64,000 nucleotides of DNA from Tetragonia tetragonoides (lineage: Eukaryota; Streptophyta; Magnoliopsida; Caryophyllales; Aizoaceae): contig CM076147.1 in NCBI GenBank assembly GCA_038025085.1, positions 5,871,501-5,935,500 on the forward strand, in the 5' to 3' direction. The position numbers and the translations under genes are program-made. The notes under the pieces are model-generated. The model saw only the letters and a program-made list of their open reading frames with translations, did not search any database and was not told the origin of the DNA. Positions 12,723 through 23,959 of the stretch are shown piece by piece (positions within the stretch are counted from its first letter, which is position 1; every line of letters begins with the position of its first letter).

Positions 12723-15700
12723 ATGGTGCCAGTGCTATCTTCACTGCTCATGCTGTTTCTGATGAATCTAGGCCGCCTTACAGAAGCCACTTACTACCAG
12801 TGCAACTCCACTAGCAACTTTACGTCCAGAGGTGACTATGGAAACAACCGCGATGGCTTCCTCTCGTCTATATCCGAAGATGTGAAAAGCAACAAGGGTT
12901 ACTATATCTCCCAGTCAGTAAGTTTTTCCGACACTAGCGTCCTGGTGCACTGTCTTGGCCTTTGTCGAGCGGACCTAAGCGGTTCTGATGCTTGTTCTAT
13001 CTGTATTGGCAATTGTGGCAACACTATCATTAATAAATGCCCAGTCCAAAGGGAAGCCATTGCATGGGGTGAAGGCGCCGGGTGTGTTGTCCGATGCTCT
13101 CCCCATGACTTCCCCTACAGTACTTATGAGACACAACCTGTAGTGTTTTTGTGCAACACCAGCAAGGTCAACCAGAGTTTTCTTCCGCAGTTTCGTAACG
13201 ACCTGGATAAGTTAACCAGTAGTGTTGCACAAAAAGCAGCTGATGCTGGATTAAGCTTGTCCTTCCCTGCTGATGGAGGTGACTACCCTAATTATGTTGC
13301 TACTGAAGAATCAAAGTTGAATGATGTTGATCTGACAATCTATGCTCTCGGTCTCTGCCTTCCTACCTTGTCTCAAACAAGCTGCGCTGCCTGCTTGAGA
13401 GCAGCCGCAAATGAAAGTGAAAGGAACTGCACTGGGAAACAAGGAGCTACAATTTTCACCCCTAGCTGTATTCTTCGCTATGAGCTCTATCGCTTCTATG
13501 AGTCTTCCTTATTTGTTGCTCCTCTACCTTCACCATTAAAGCCTCCAGCTTCTTCCCCTTCAGTTGTCAGAAAAGGTATCATTATCTACAGAGAATCCTG
13601 TACCTTTACTGATTCAATACTCAGAGTGATCGATAGGATTCTGCTTATCTGGATGCACAAAGCAGATACTTCTTTTGCTGCATAGAATCCTTTTATAACC
13701 AAATTCTCATTACTTCTTATAAAGAATGAAAAACTAATTCCTGCTTTGACTCCAATCTTGTGATTATGCAGAGGGAAGAAATAGAACAACACTTGTGACT
13801 GCTGTTGTCCTTTCTATGGTTATGATCATTGTGCTTTTAGTAATTGCTCTCATACTATGCATCGTTACAAATGTTCGAAAGAAAACGAAGCAAAAAGGAG
13901 CAGATGAAGGTATTTTAGTATTCTTTTGGTCATATTAACTCTTTTTAACAGTTGTTTTATTGTTGTTGTAGCTCAGCCTTTATCAGTTTACCTTGAGTCA
14001 TTGAATACGCTCCATTATGATCTATGACTTCGAAAATGTTCAAAAATAGATCATGAAATGGTGATTTCCAGGGTCGGATTTGCAGGGAACAGAAAAACTA
14101 ACTAATACTACAAAGACTTCTAGCTTAAAACAATAACAAAAATAAAATTAACACATTGATGTTTCAATGTATGCAATCTCATACGTCGGGATCTTTCCTG
14201 CTCCAACCTTATCCTTTCTTGCTAATTTGTTTGGCAGATGATGCAGTTAGAGCAGACAGTACAGAATCATGCCTTGAGTTCAGCCTGAACACAATAAGAG
14301 TAGCAACAAATAACTTTTCCACTTACAATGAGCTTGGACAAGGTGGTTTTGGTGCAGTATACAAAGTAAGAAAGCCTGTGTCCTTAAGTATGTCAAGGAA
14401 ACTTTATATAGTAGTGTATAATTTGCTCATGTACAGGGTAGTCTTCCAAATGGCCAGCAAATTGCTGTCAAGAGGCTAGTCGTTCATTCTGCACGTAGAG
14501 ACATGGAATTCAAGAATGAAGTACAGTTGGTGGCCAGGCTTCATCACAAGAATCTAATCAGACTCGTTGGTTTTTGCTTCGAGGGAAAAGAAAGGTTATT
14601 AATCTATGAATTGGCGCTCAACGGAAGCCTAGATCGCTTTCTATTTGGTACTCTTCCTTAAAAGTCAAAAACTAAACGATGGTGAAGTTAAAACTCGATT
14701 ATCTTCTGGAACTGTTTCACACTGCTTCTATTTCTAGAGTAATATATGATTCATGGTACTTAAATCAAACATGCATCTTTTGTAGACCCAAGAAGGCGAG
14801 AACTTTTGAGTTGGGAGATTCGTTACAATGTCATAGAAGGCATAGCGCGCGGAATGATATATCTTCATGAAGAATCACAACTCAGGATTATTCACCGTGA
14901 TCTGAAAGCTGGTAATATATTGTTAGATGAATCCATGAATCCAAAAATTTCAGATTTTGGAACCATACTACTCTTTGGTGAAGATCAGAGCAGTGCTTCC
15001 AGAATTATCGGTACATAGTAAGTTACATGAAGAGCCTGCTCTATCATTGCATATACTAATTACTATGATATATTCTTTTGTTCACTTTACACATAAAATT
15101 GGACTTTTCTTAGGGCTGATATTGCTGATATTCTGCAGTGGTTATATGGCTCCAGAATATGTGAAGCATGGGAAGATATCAGTAAAGATTGATGTATTCA
15201 GCTTTGGTGTCTTGGTGTTAGAAATTGTGTGTGGAAAGAAACACAGTGCATCTGAAAATGCAGACCATATTGAACATCTATTGAGCAAGGTAAATACAGA
15301 CTTCTCAAGAAACTTATTAAGAACATTGAGATAAAGCTCTTTTCTTAAACAATAGTAAAAGAAAAAACTTCTGAAGTCTAGCTCATTGTTTACATATTCA
15401 TGTACAGGTATGGAAATACTGGACAACAGGAAAACTTGTGAAGCTGATAGACCCAATATTACTAAGGGAAAGTGGTCAAACAGATGAGATAACACGATGT
15501 ATCGTTATCGGATTACTCTGTGTCCAAGGAGATGCTGCGTGCAGGCCTACCATGAATTCAGTCATCCTAATGCTTCAATGTTGTTCACAGATTCTCCCAC
15601 CTCCTCGAAAACCTGCATATTATATGCATACTGAAGAAGATAAGCCAAATGTGCTGTCAATGGATCATGATCATTCAGTGTCATCCCAATCAGATTCTAC

Positions 15701-15791
15701 TCAGCAGACAAACTTGTTATCGCTATCATCTAGTGGCTTCTCATCAATTAATGAGGCCTCCATTACCCAACCATACCCAGAACCGCGATGA
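12723..15791 (+). CDS. CRK-C: complete cysteine-rich receptor-like protein kinase
   Basis: Seven exons: 12723-13575, 13772-13909, 14238-14365, 14437-14647, 14786-15017, 15139-15289, 15408-15791. All junctions are GT-AG; the joined length of 2097 nt gives 698 residues. Residues 1-23 are a signal peptide ([17 protein letters not shown]). Two DUF26 repeats span about 24-250; the second has the usual C-x8-C-x2-C ([13 protein letters not shown]), the first has nine residues between the first two cysteines ([14 protein letters not shown]). The membrane helix is about 290-316. The kinase has the glycine loop [14 protein letters not shown] (lysine near 384), HRDLKAGN (480), DFG (500) and [12 protein letters not shown]. 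The tail is Ser-rich and ends PEPR. It is an RD-type plasma-membrane Ser/Thr kinase, expected to act in immune or oxidative signalling. The residues after DFG (TILLFGEDQ) differ from the more usual MARLF type. Confidence 0.92.
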
Positions 15792-16517
15792 AATGACTCT
15801 GATCTTAACAAATAATGCCCTTTTGCTGGTTGGGTTATATATACATCACTCTGGCTCTAACTTCAAGTGAATTCTTTGTGTCTAACTTGTATAAATTGGT
15901 CTATGTTGCAACTGAAGAAACTATCCTAGTCGCGCTTTCTACTGTTTCTTCAGTCTCACCACCTTAGCTTGTTCGATGTCTTCTGTAACAGAATCTAGAT
16001 GTATCTGCAAATTCCTTATCTTCTTGCACTACATAAGTGATCTCCATCAACAGAATCTAGCTGTATCTGCAAATTTCTTTGTTGTAAATTCGAGCTTGTT
16101 CATCACCAAGGCGTAAAGTTGCTAAAACTCTCCTCATTTCCATTTAGTCAGTGGCAAACATGAGGTATACAATTACAATCTACAAAATCACGATATTAGT
16201 AGCTAGTTAGCATTCTTCCTTAATATCCTGATTTTGTAGTTTGTATACCTCATTTCTTGAAACATTCTTCCTTAATATCACATGACTTATAACCACTAAT
16301 TTGTAGGAGAAAAATGTTCTTGATTCAGAGACCACAGTATAAAATAATATTTGTTGTAATTTTTATTATTTATATATTTTATTTAAAAAAATAAATTAAT
16401 GGTCAATATTTCGGCTCATAGCGCATATATATAAATTTATTTGTGAAGGTGTTGGGTATCATGCATATTAGGTGGACACATATTAGTACATGTGTGATTT
16501 AGTGTTAATTTTGTAGT
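15792..16517. other. CRK-C downstream region
   Basis: This contains the presumed 3' UTR of CRK-C, a short direct repeat (ACAGAATCTAG.TGTATCTGCAAATT at about 15987 and 16049), the inverted repeat at 16162-16251 and AT-rich sequence. No gene is seen. Confidence 0.4.
16162..16251. repeat. Imperfect inverted repeat (hairpin)
   Basis: The arm starting GAGGTATACAA (16162-16198) pairs with 16221-16251, which ends TTGTATACCTC. The match covers about 30 bases, with one mismatch and a 6-7-base bulge, around a loop of about 22 bases. It could be a fold-back remnant or a hairpin RNA. Confidence 0.65.
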
Positions 16518-16528
16518 AAGTGGTAGCT

Positions 16529-16765
16529 CTTTTTGAGGCGTAGCTGATTATTTTTGATCGTTTGTTGGGTGTTATTTTTGTAGTGTCTAGGTGTTGGATT
16601 GATTATGTTTTGTGTTATTTTCACTTTGGATGTATTGAGCGTAGGTTGAGGGGTATTTTTCTGCTTTGGTCTTTTGGTTTTGTGGAGCTTCGACTCTGTC
16701 ATGTGAGCTTCAGACTCTTTTTTCTTATTTATAAAATAAGCTTAATTATCCCAAAAAAAAAAAAA
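16529..16765 (+). mobile_element. Short 5'-truncated retroposon with poly(A) and an 11-bp TSD
   Basis: A 237-bp insert ends in about 14 adenines and is flanked by perfect copies of AAGTGGTAGCT at 16518-16528 and 16766-16776. Long TSDs plus poly(A) are products of LINE machinery. I see no pol III A/B boxes, so a 5'-truncated L1 tail is more likely than a SINE. Confidence 0.78.
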
Positions 16766-16776
16766 AAGTGGTAGCT

Positions 16777-18164
16777 GAAGTTACACCCATTGGTAAGCTT
16801 TCACACTAAGTTTTGCAAATTTGAACCGGTTGAACTTTATGACACGTAGATTTTACCTTCTAGATAAATATTTATCTATTCAATGGGTAGTCTACTTCAC
16901 ATGACGTGCGAATTGTTAATTGGTAAACAGATTATTCCACTACCTCAATTTTCGTAGCTCGCCTTAAAGTCCTTGTAAACATTACTATCTCCAACAAAAT
17001 GGTAGGCCAAGGATGCAACATTATTGGCATTGACCGCTGACTCAAACGTCATCGTCAAACTCAATTTCTCCTATTATTTTCGTGGGCCAAACAAGAGTCT
17101 TTTGTGACTATAATCTGTTGATATTTTATTAGCGAAGAAGTGCATCATACAAAGGAATATAACATTAATCGGACTTACAAGTTACAACTATCGATTTAAA
17201 TTTTTGGTTGAATTAGTTATGACACGAGTCAAGTTAAAACTAATAACAGCATATCTGCCATAAGTCATTGCATACAGGCCTCTTTCAGTCATCAATTGGG
17301 TATTGGTCATTGTCAAGTCTCCAAGAAGAATCTTTCATTTCTTACCACCTGTTACTAAATAGACAAACTGTAGGTGATTAGTCACAAATGCGCGGTTTAT
17401 ATTAACGGAATACTAGTCAAAAGAATACTAGTCTTGTGGAAACATTTGAATTATTAACAACTGCTATCAAGACACCCACTGATCCTTTAAGACTTTAGTT
17501 CTCTTGGTCTTTTTCATTTCAGTGCTCAAGATAATAGTGATTGTTGCCTTAATTTTAAGGCATCGGAAGATCTTATCTACCTAAACTAGTTTATAATAGT
17601 TAAATAGTAATACTCCAAATGATAGAAAAAGTAGATCACTAAACTGAAATGAAGAACCGAACTCCAATGAACTAAACCATAAGTGAAGAACACGCCCTAA
17701 TTATGAAACTCGTCATGATTAATCTATGCGGCATTGTTTGGATCCAAATGAAAACTATAGAAGTCATTGGACCCCATCAAACGAAGGTTTTGGTTGCTAT
17801 TAAACTTTTGATAAGCAAAATCAAGTTTGTTGTCCCTGTTTAACAATCAAGTTAATTTGTTGTCCCTGTTATAATCATCAGAATTACTGTAAAGTAATTA
17901 AAACACATGACCTTGTATTCCATGTAAGAAAAGTCTTAAGACTGTTACTTGTTTTACTCCAACGTGGGTTCTAGGGCAACTACAGGAACCAAGAACCTAA
18001 CAGAAGAATTATTAACACTCTCCTCTGTGCAATTGCATATATATGTACTAATGAGAACCCTGTTTTGAAGCAGAACTACAACTTCTATTACCTCAGTAAT
18101 ACTACATGTCTTCTCCTGCTCAACTTCATCGATCCCCACACAAATAAACTGTCCTATTTTACCC
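16777..18164 (+). promoter_or_regulatory. Upstream region of the lectin receptor kinase
   Basis: No gene is seen. W-box cores occur at 17030-17035 (TTGACC) and, on the minus strand, at 17227-17232 and 17415-17420 (AGTCAA). A TATATAT run at 18038-18044 is a plausible TATA element about 120 bases before the start codon. A short direct repeat (AAGTT.ATTTGTTGTCCCTGTT) occurs at 17823-17872. Confidence 0.35.
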
Positions 18165-20549
18165 ATGGAACGTTTCTTCACTTATTTTATCTGGGTTTGC
18201 CTCTTTCTGCCCTCACTCACCACTGCTCAAACTTCCAACAACATAACTCTAGGATCATCTCTTACCGCAGGAGATCGGTCTTCATCATGGCCATCTCCGT
18301 CTAAAGACTTCGCTTTTGGGTTCCAGGAGACTCAGCCAGAGAACTTCCTACTAGCCATATGGTTCGACGCAATCCAAGAAAAGACCATAACTTGGTCAGC
18401 CAACACTGAGCATCCTGTACCCAGAGGCTCAAAGGTAGAGTTAACTTCTGACAGGAGCTTGATCCTCAGTGACCCAAGTGGCCACGAGATATGGAGAGCT
18501 AATTCGTCTACCCGTGGGCTCAGCTATGGAGCTATGCTTGACACTGGCAACTTTGTCCTGGCAACTCAGGCTTCTGCTATACTCTGGCAGAGCTTTGACG
18601 AGCCAACTGACACTATATTGCCCACACAGAAACTGAATCTCGGCAGCCGACTGATTGCTCGTTATACAGAAACGAATTACTCGGGTGGAAGGTTCATGAT
18701 GAGGTTAGGAACAGATGGGAATCTTGCGTTCTACACGACAAATTTCCCGCTGTTCGATGATGTGAACACTTTGTACATGTCTGCCTCAACTCAAGGCTCA
18801 GGGTACCAGGTTCTGTTTAATCAATCTGGTTCCCTGTACCTTGCAGGAAGAAACGGTAGCATCCTGTCTGAACTGTTCGCAGACAATGTTTCACAACAAG
18901 ATTCCTACCAGAGAGTGATTCTTGAATACGACGGTGTTTTAAGACATTATGTCTATCCCAGACAACCATCGGCTGGATCAGTTGGTTGGTCCACCAAGTC
19001 ATTCATACCAGAAAATATCTGCACGGCGGTGATACAACAGACAGGTAGCGGGGTGTGCGGTTACAACAGCTACTGTCAATTAGGAAATGACAACAGACCA
19101 TATTGCTTGTGCCCACCAGGTTACACTTTCTTAGAACCTGATAATGAGATGAGTGGGTGTAGCCAGAATTTCCCACCACAGAGCTGCGAAGAAGGATCGC
19201 AGGACACGAGTCAGTTCGACTTTAAGGTGTTGCAGAACGTGGACTGGCCGTTGTCAGATTATGAACACTTCGAAAATGTCACCAAAGATTGGTGCAGAGA
19301 AGTTTGCTTGCCAGATTGCTTCTGTGCTGTATCAGTTTTTAGAGAGGGTGGAGATTGTTGGAAGAAGAAGCTACCTCTATCCAATGGGAAGAACGACACC
19401 TCTGTTGGCAGGACAACCTTCATCAAGGTAAGTACAAACGGCGATTTCAGCAACCTACACCATAAATCGTCAAACAAAGTACGGGCTATTCTCGTAGGAA
19501 TCTCCGGATTTGCAAATATTATTCTGGTGGTTGTTATCTTATTGGGGGTTTTCTGCTTCGCCCCCCATAAGAAACTCAAGCAGGACATCATCGGAAGCCA
19601 AGTAGTAAATGCAGACTATAGTGTCCGTAGTTTCAGCTACAAGGAGCTTAGTGAGGCTACGGATGGATTCAAAGACGAACTAGGTCGGGGTGCTTTCGGG
19701 ATTGTCTACAAAGGCACCATTGGTGGACTTTCAGGTTCACCAACTCACGTTGCTGTTAAAAAACTGGACAGTATCCTGCAGAATGCTGACAAGGAATTTA
19801 AGGCGGAAGTGAACGCCATAGGTCACACTCATCACAAGAATCTGGTACGATTAATTGGATTCTGTGAGGAAGGAGATCACCGGCTACTTGTATACGAGTA
19901 CATGAGTAGCGGCACACTCTCTGACTTCCTCTATGTAGCTCCTAAGCTGGCCTGGGAGAAGAGGTTGCGAATTGCTCAAGGGATCGCTCGAGGTCTCTTC
20001 TATTTGCACGAAGACTGCCACAGTCAGATAATTCACTGTGATATCAAGCCCCAGAATGTACTTTTGGATGTTAATCACAATGCTCGGATTTCAGACTTTG
20101 GCTTGGCCAAGCTCTTGGGGTTAGATCAGACCCACACACATACTATGGCTAGAGGAACAAGAGGGTACGTTGCCCCTGAGTGGTTCAAGAACATGCCCAT
20201 CACAGCCAAAGTGGATGTTTACAGCTTTGGGATTCTGTTGCTCGAGATCATCTTTTGTCAGAGGAATGTATATGTGGGAGACTGTGAAGAGGAAGGTGCT
20301 ATCCTACTGACCGATAGGGCCTTCGACTGCTATCAAGATGGAACCATTGAAGCTCTAGTCGAGGATGATATGGAAGCTCTCGAAGACAAGCAAAGTCTTG
20401 AGGGAATGGTGAAGATTGCCCTCTGGTGCATTCAAGATGATCCAACTCTAAGACCCACAATGAGGATGGTAGTACAGATGCTTGAAGGGCTTGTACAAGT
20501 CCCTGAACCTCCTTGCCCAACTCCCTATTCTACTTCACTTAGTACCTAG
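18165..20549 (+). CDS. G-type lectin S-receptor-like Ser/Thr protein kinase (LECRK-like), intronless
   Basis: One uninterrupted frame of 794 residues. Residues 1-22 are a signal peptide (MERFFTYFIWVCLFLPSL). A bulb-type lectin domain covers about 25-150; an EGF-like segment about 292-331 starts GVCGYNSYC and includes YCLCPPGY; a PAN-like cysteine cluster lies near 370-395 (CREVCLPDCFCAV). The membrane helix is about 440-465 (ILVVVILLGVF). The kinase runs from LGRGAFGIVYKG (about 505) through AVKKL (530), IIHCDIKPQN (about 622), DFGLAK (642) and APEW (668) to PTMRMVVQMLEG. The catalytic loop is HCD, not HRD, so this is a non-RD kinase, a class enriched in plant innate-immunity receptors. Single-exon structure and length fit the LECRK/RLK1 family. 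The start is chosen because the signal peptide follows directly. No lesion is seen. Confidence 0.94.
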   Translation: MERFFTYFIWVCLFLPSLTTAQTSNNITLGSSLTAGDRSSSWPSPSKDFAFGFQETQPENFLLAIWFDAIQEKTITWSANTEHPVPRGSKVELTSDRSLILSDPSGHEIWRANSSTRGLSYGAMLDTGNFVLATQASAILWQSFDEPTDTILPTQKLNLGSRLIARYTETNYSGGRFMMRLGTDGNLAFYTTNFPLFDDVNTLYMSASTQGSGYQVLFNQSGSLYLAGRNGSILSELFADNVSQQDSYQRVILEYDGVLRHYVYPRQPSAGSVGWSTKSFIPENICTAVIQQTGSGVCGYNSYCQLGNDNRPYCLCPPGYTFLEPDNEMSGCSQNFPPQSCEEGSQDTSQFDFKVLQNVDWPLSDYEHFENVTKDWCREVCLPDCFCAVSVFREGGDCWKKKLPLSNGKNDTSVGRTTFIKVSTNGDFSNLHHKSSNKVRAILVGISGFANIILVVVILLGVFCFAPHKKLKQDIIGSQVVNADYSVRSFSYKELSEATDGFKDELGRGAFGIVYKGTIGGLSGSPTHVAVKKLDSILQNADKEFKAEVNAIGHTHHKNLVRLIGFCEEGDHRLLVYEYMSSGTLSDFLYVAPKLAWEKRLRIAQGIARGLFYLHEDCHSQIIHCDIKPQNVLLDVNHNARISDFGLAKLLGLDQTHTHTMARGTRGYVAPEWFKNMPITAKVDVYSFGILLLEIIFCQRNVYVGDCEEEGAILLTDRAFDCYQDGTIEALVEDDMEALEDKQSLEGMVKIALWCIQDDPTLRPTMRMVVQMLEGLVQVPEPPCPTPYSTSLST

Positions 20550-23500
20550 AAAGCGACCTCTGGCATTAGCCCGGCCCTCAAATAATTGAGGCGCTACAAA
20601 TGCCTCTTCAGTTATGTATATCAATGCTTAGGGTTTAAGCAATGTAATTAAGCTAATATCAAGTTATCAGCTAGGAGTACTAGCAATATAGTTTTTTTTA
20701 CAGACCATTACAAGAATGAATAACGTTGTTATAAACTGTAGAACTTGCAAACTGAAGAACTAATGAAAGCACTAGGTGGTCTAGACTACTCCATCTAAGC
20801 TCCTTGCTAGTGATAAATTGAGTTGAATGCAGGTCAAGACTCAAGATCCACTTTGGCTACAGATCACCAAATTGAAACAGAGCTCTAGGAACTCGGTGAA
20901 GACAAAGTTCAGTGATCTTAGGAAAGACGTCCGTAAAACTAGTTCAAATTAAAATCAGAATACCAAGGGAGCTACATATTAAACTACTAGACAATAACCT
21001 CAAGCTAAACTGTTTTATTTACAACTGCAAACAAGATCTTTCAACGCCAATATATACTAACGCAGCAAAACACAAACTTTTTGGAAGTTAAACAGGTTTT
21101 TGATAAACTACAAGAGTGAATGTAGTACGTGATATTTACACACTACTGGTGAAGTAACTTTCCTGTGTTTGATTATAATGTATTCTGAAAGGAACATACC
21201 GTTGTGAGGCTCAGTGAGTCCACCAATTTGACCTAATCAACAGATTAACAGAGTGCTTGAGCAGTTGAGCTTTCATAACTGTTTGATCAGGCGACATGCA
21301 AAATTCCGGAAGAGAAAGTGGCGTTCATCTATATTGGAATAGAACTGTCAAAACTTGGAATATCGGACCTGCTGAATCGCTTTACAAAATCTTCTACCAT
21401 AGATCATGAATCTGTTACAACACAAAAGAACGAAGTATATTGTAAATTAATCAATACTTAATAATCATAAAGCAAGAAAATTAAGATGTAACACCAATAA
21501 GACCTTTGACACAACTGCTTCAATGTATGATCACTAATCATCTAATCTAGCTCTATGTGACGTATATGTGTCTTCACCACCTCTGAACTAAATGAATGCA
21601 TGCCAGTCTCTTGATCAACTGGTGATTGATTGGTGCAGTTTCCCTATCTGAGGTGCAGTGTTACTTAAAATGCTGCATTTGCACTGACAAAGTCAGTTTG
21701 CTGATCTAATGGCGATTTGCGGCATAAGAGAGCACCAGACAGGTTGGTCTATCCTTAAGTATAGTATTTTATGGTCATATCTTAGTTCTGGTCATTATAG
21801 GTTTCTTAATCTTTTGGCTACATATATCTTACATATCATCTGATCCTATGGCTAATAGGAATGGCTAGGTTTGCTCCTGAAAGTGAAGAAAAAACGATGC
21901 ATTCAGTTAGAAAAAGAGAAAAGAAAATCATAAATTTATTTCTACTATCTAGAAAAGGAATGAAAAAGAAACAGACTTGACACCATAGGTTTATAATCCA
22001 TATACAGAGTTCAATTACAAGCCTATATTAAAACACAACAATAGGTCTTCAAACAGCAGGACCTTCATATACTCTCAAAAGAGGCAAGAAGACATAGACT
22101 CTGAGTGGAAATACAAATCCATGCCATCAAACGTTGTTTTAAAAGATAAGAATCCAACCCAAAGGACACTCTTTATGTTCTTTTCCTTAGCAATATCTAA
22201 ATCAGTTCATCCTTCAAGGACCGACTATGGTGATCTCCTCTATATCTTCCCCTCTGTAATCTAAAATAAAAATAGAAATAATTAGATCAGGATACCAAGG
22301 AAACTACAAATTAAAGAGCTTAACAAGAACCTCAAGCTGCACAATAGAATATTCGAGGCCACAAACAAATCCTTCTGTTCCAAGACAGACTAACACAGCA
22401 CAATACAATTCTTGAAACTTTAACTAACTTTTGATAGACTAGAAGAGTGAATGTAGCACATGAAATCTATGCACTACTGGTAAAGTGACTCTGGTGGGAA
22501 TAATCATGATTTGTGCTGGAAGAAGCGTAGCATTATGAGGTATTAGATAGTCCACCAAATTGATCTGCTCAAGAGATTATGCAAGAGAATGTAGTACATG
22601 AAATCTATACACTACTGGTAAAGCGACTCTGGTGTGAATAATCATGATTGATTCTGACCAGAGGCGAAAATAATGGGTAAAAAAAGGTGACATTCATCCA
22701 TTAACATAGAACCCTCAAATTTCTGATTTTTGGAGTAACTGAATTGAACAGCAGGATCTTCTACCATAAATCATGACTTTGTTAGGACAAAAGAATAGAG
22801 GGACAATAAATAGATCTTGACATAATTGCTTCAACGTTGATCACTAACCATTTAATATAGCTGTACTTGAGATATGGGTGCTTGCATGGCAACCAGCAAC
22901 ACTGTATTTTCAAGGAAAAAACATTTAAGGCACAAAATGTCACTGACAACGAAGTTCGCAACATTTTTAATGAGTAAAAAAAATTGAGTTTCCTAAATGT
23001 ACCTTTTTACAACAACTGACTTCGTGCTGACAGTGAAAGAGTTCTGATTTCGAGTGGCAGAAACTCCCAAATCACAGAGCATGTCATATACAAATAAAAC
23101 ATCCTCTTGCTTTGACTGATTTTCACCACATCTATGGCCATTTGTGACTTGTGAGACTAGTCCTACAGGTCTAGAGGAAGGTATTATGGAGCAGAACAGC
23201 CACAGGAAGAAGACTCAGCTGGTCAAATTGAACGTCAACTATTGATTTAGTTGCTAATTCTCCAACTCAACTGAATGATATCATGATTTGCTGGTCTAAC
23301 GTGCAGTATTACTTAGAACCCTGCTTTTGCATCGACAAATTCAGTTTTCTGATCTACTGGGCATTGGCGGCATCTTGCTGCTAACAAAAAGAAAAAAAGA
23401 TGCTGGGTTCAGTAACAAAAAGAGAACATAATATAATGTATCTGGAAAGGGAAGGCAATGAAAAAACAGATTAAGAAATTAACACAATAGATCTATATAT

Positions 23501-23880
23501 CCATATCCATAACCATAGTTCCATACTGCATACAAGCCTGTAACACTCTAAGAACGGACAAATAATCAAAGAGCAGGATCCACGATACCGTCAAAGACTG
23601 CAGGGTCATAGGGTCTGAGTTGAAATACAAATCCAAACCGTCAGAGTTTGTTTTAAAAGATCTCCACAGTAATAATACAACCTAGACAACACTAGTTGGA
23701 ATACACAGTATCCTTCTCCTTAGCAATATACAACTCCATTCATCCTTCAAGGAAATAGTGGGATGATCTCCTTCATGTCTTACTCCTCTTTAATCCACAA
23801 GAACCATACAGTGTATGGTTTACGAATCTAGTATACTACAAACACTTGTCAAGATTTTTAACTTATATAATTGTTGGGAT
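20550..23880. repeat. Noncoding region with a degenerate tandem duplication (unit about 1.3-1.5 kb)
   Basis: After the lectin-kinase 3' UTR, two diverged copies run in the same direction: about 20935-22260 and 22270-23830. Shared landmarks are GAATGTAGTACxTGA followed by CACTACTGGT (21117 and 22446, with a further partial copy near 22587), and TCCTTAGCAATAT followed by TTCATCCTTCAAGGA (22182 and 23710). There is no open frame of note on either strand. It may be a noncoding transcript or the decayed 3' flank of the hAT remnant. Confidence 0.55.
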
Positions 23881-23959
23881 TACCTTGCTCATCTTAACTC
23901 CAGGAAGAACTTGACACCAGTTTCCGCCATAGATTGAAACAATCTCAGGAGCCAATGAA

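Noticed and set aside
18065..18304. Upstream ATG frame overlapping the lectin kinase start
   Set aside because: Out of frame, no recognisable product, and it starts near the presumed transcription start, so it may not be transcribed.
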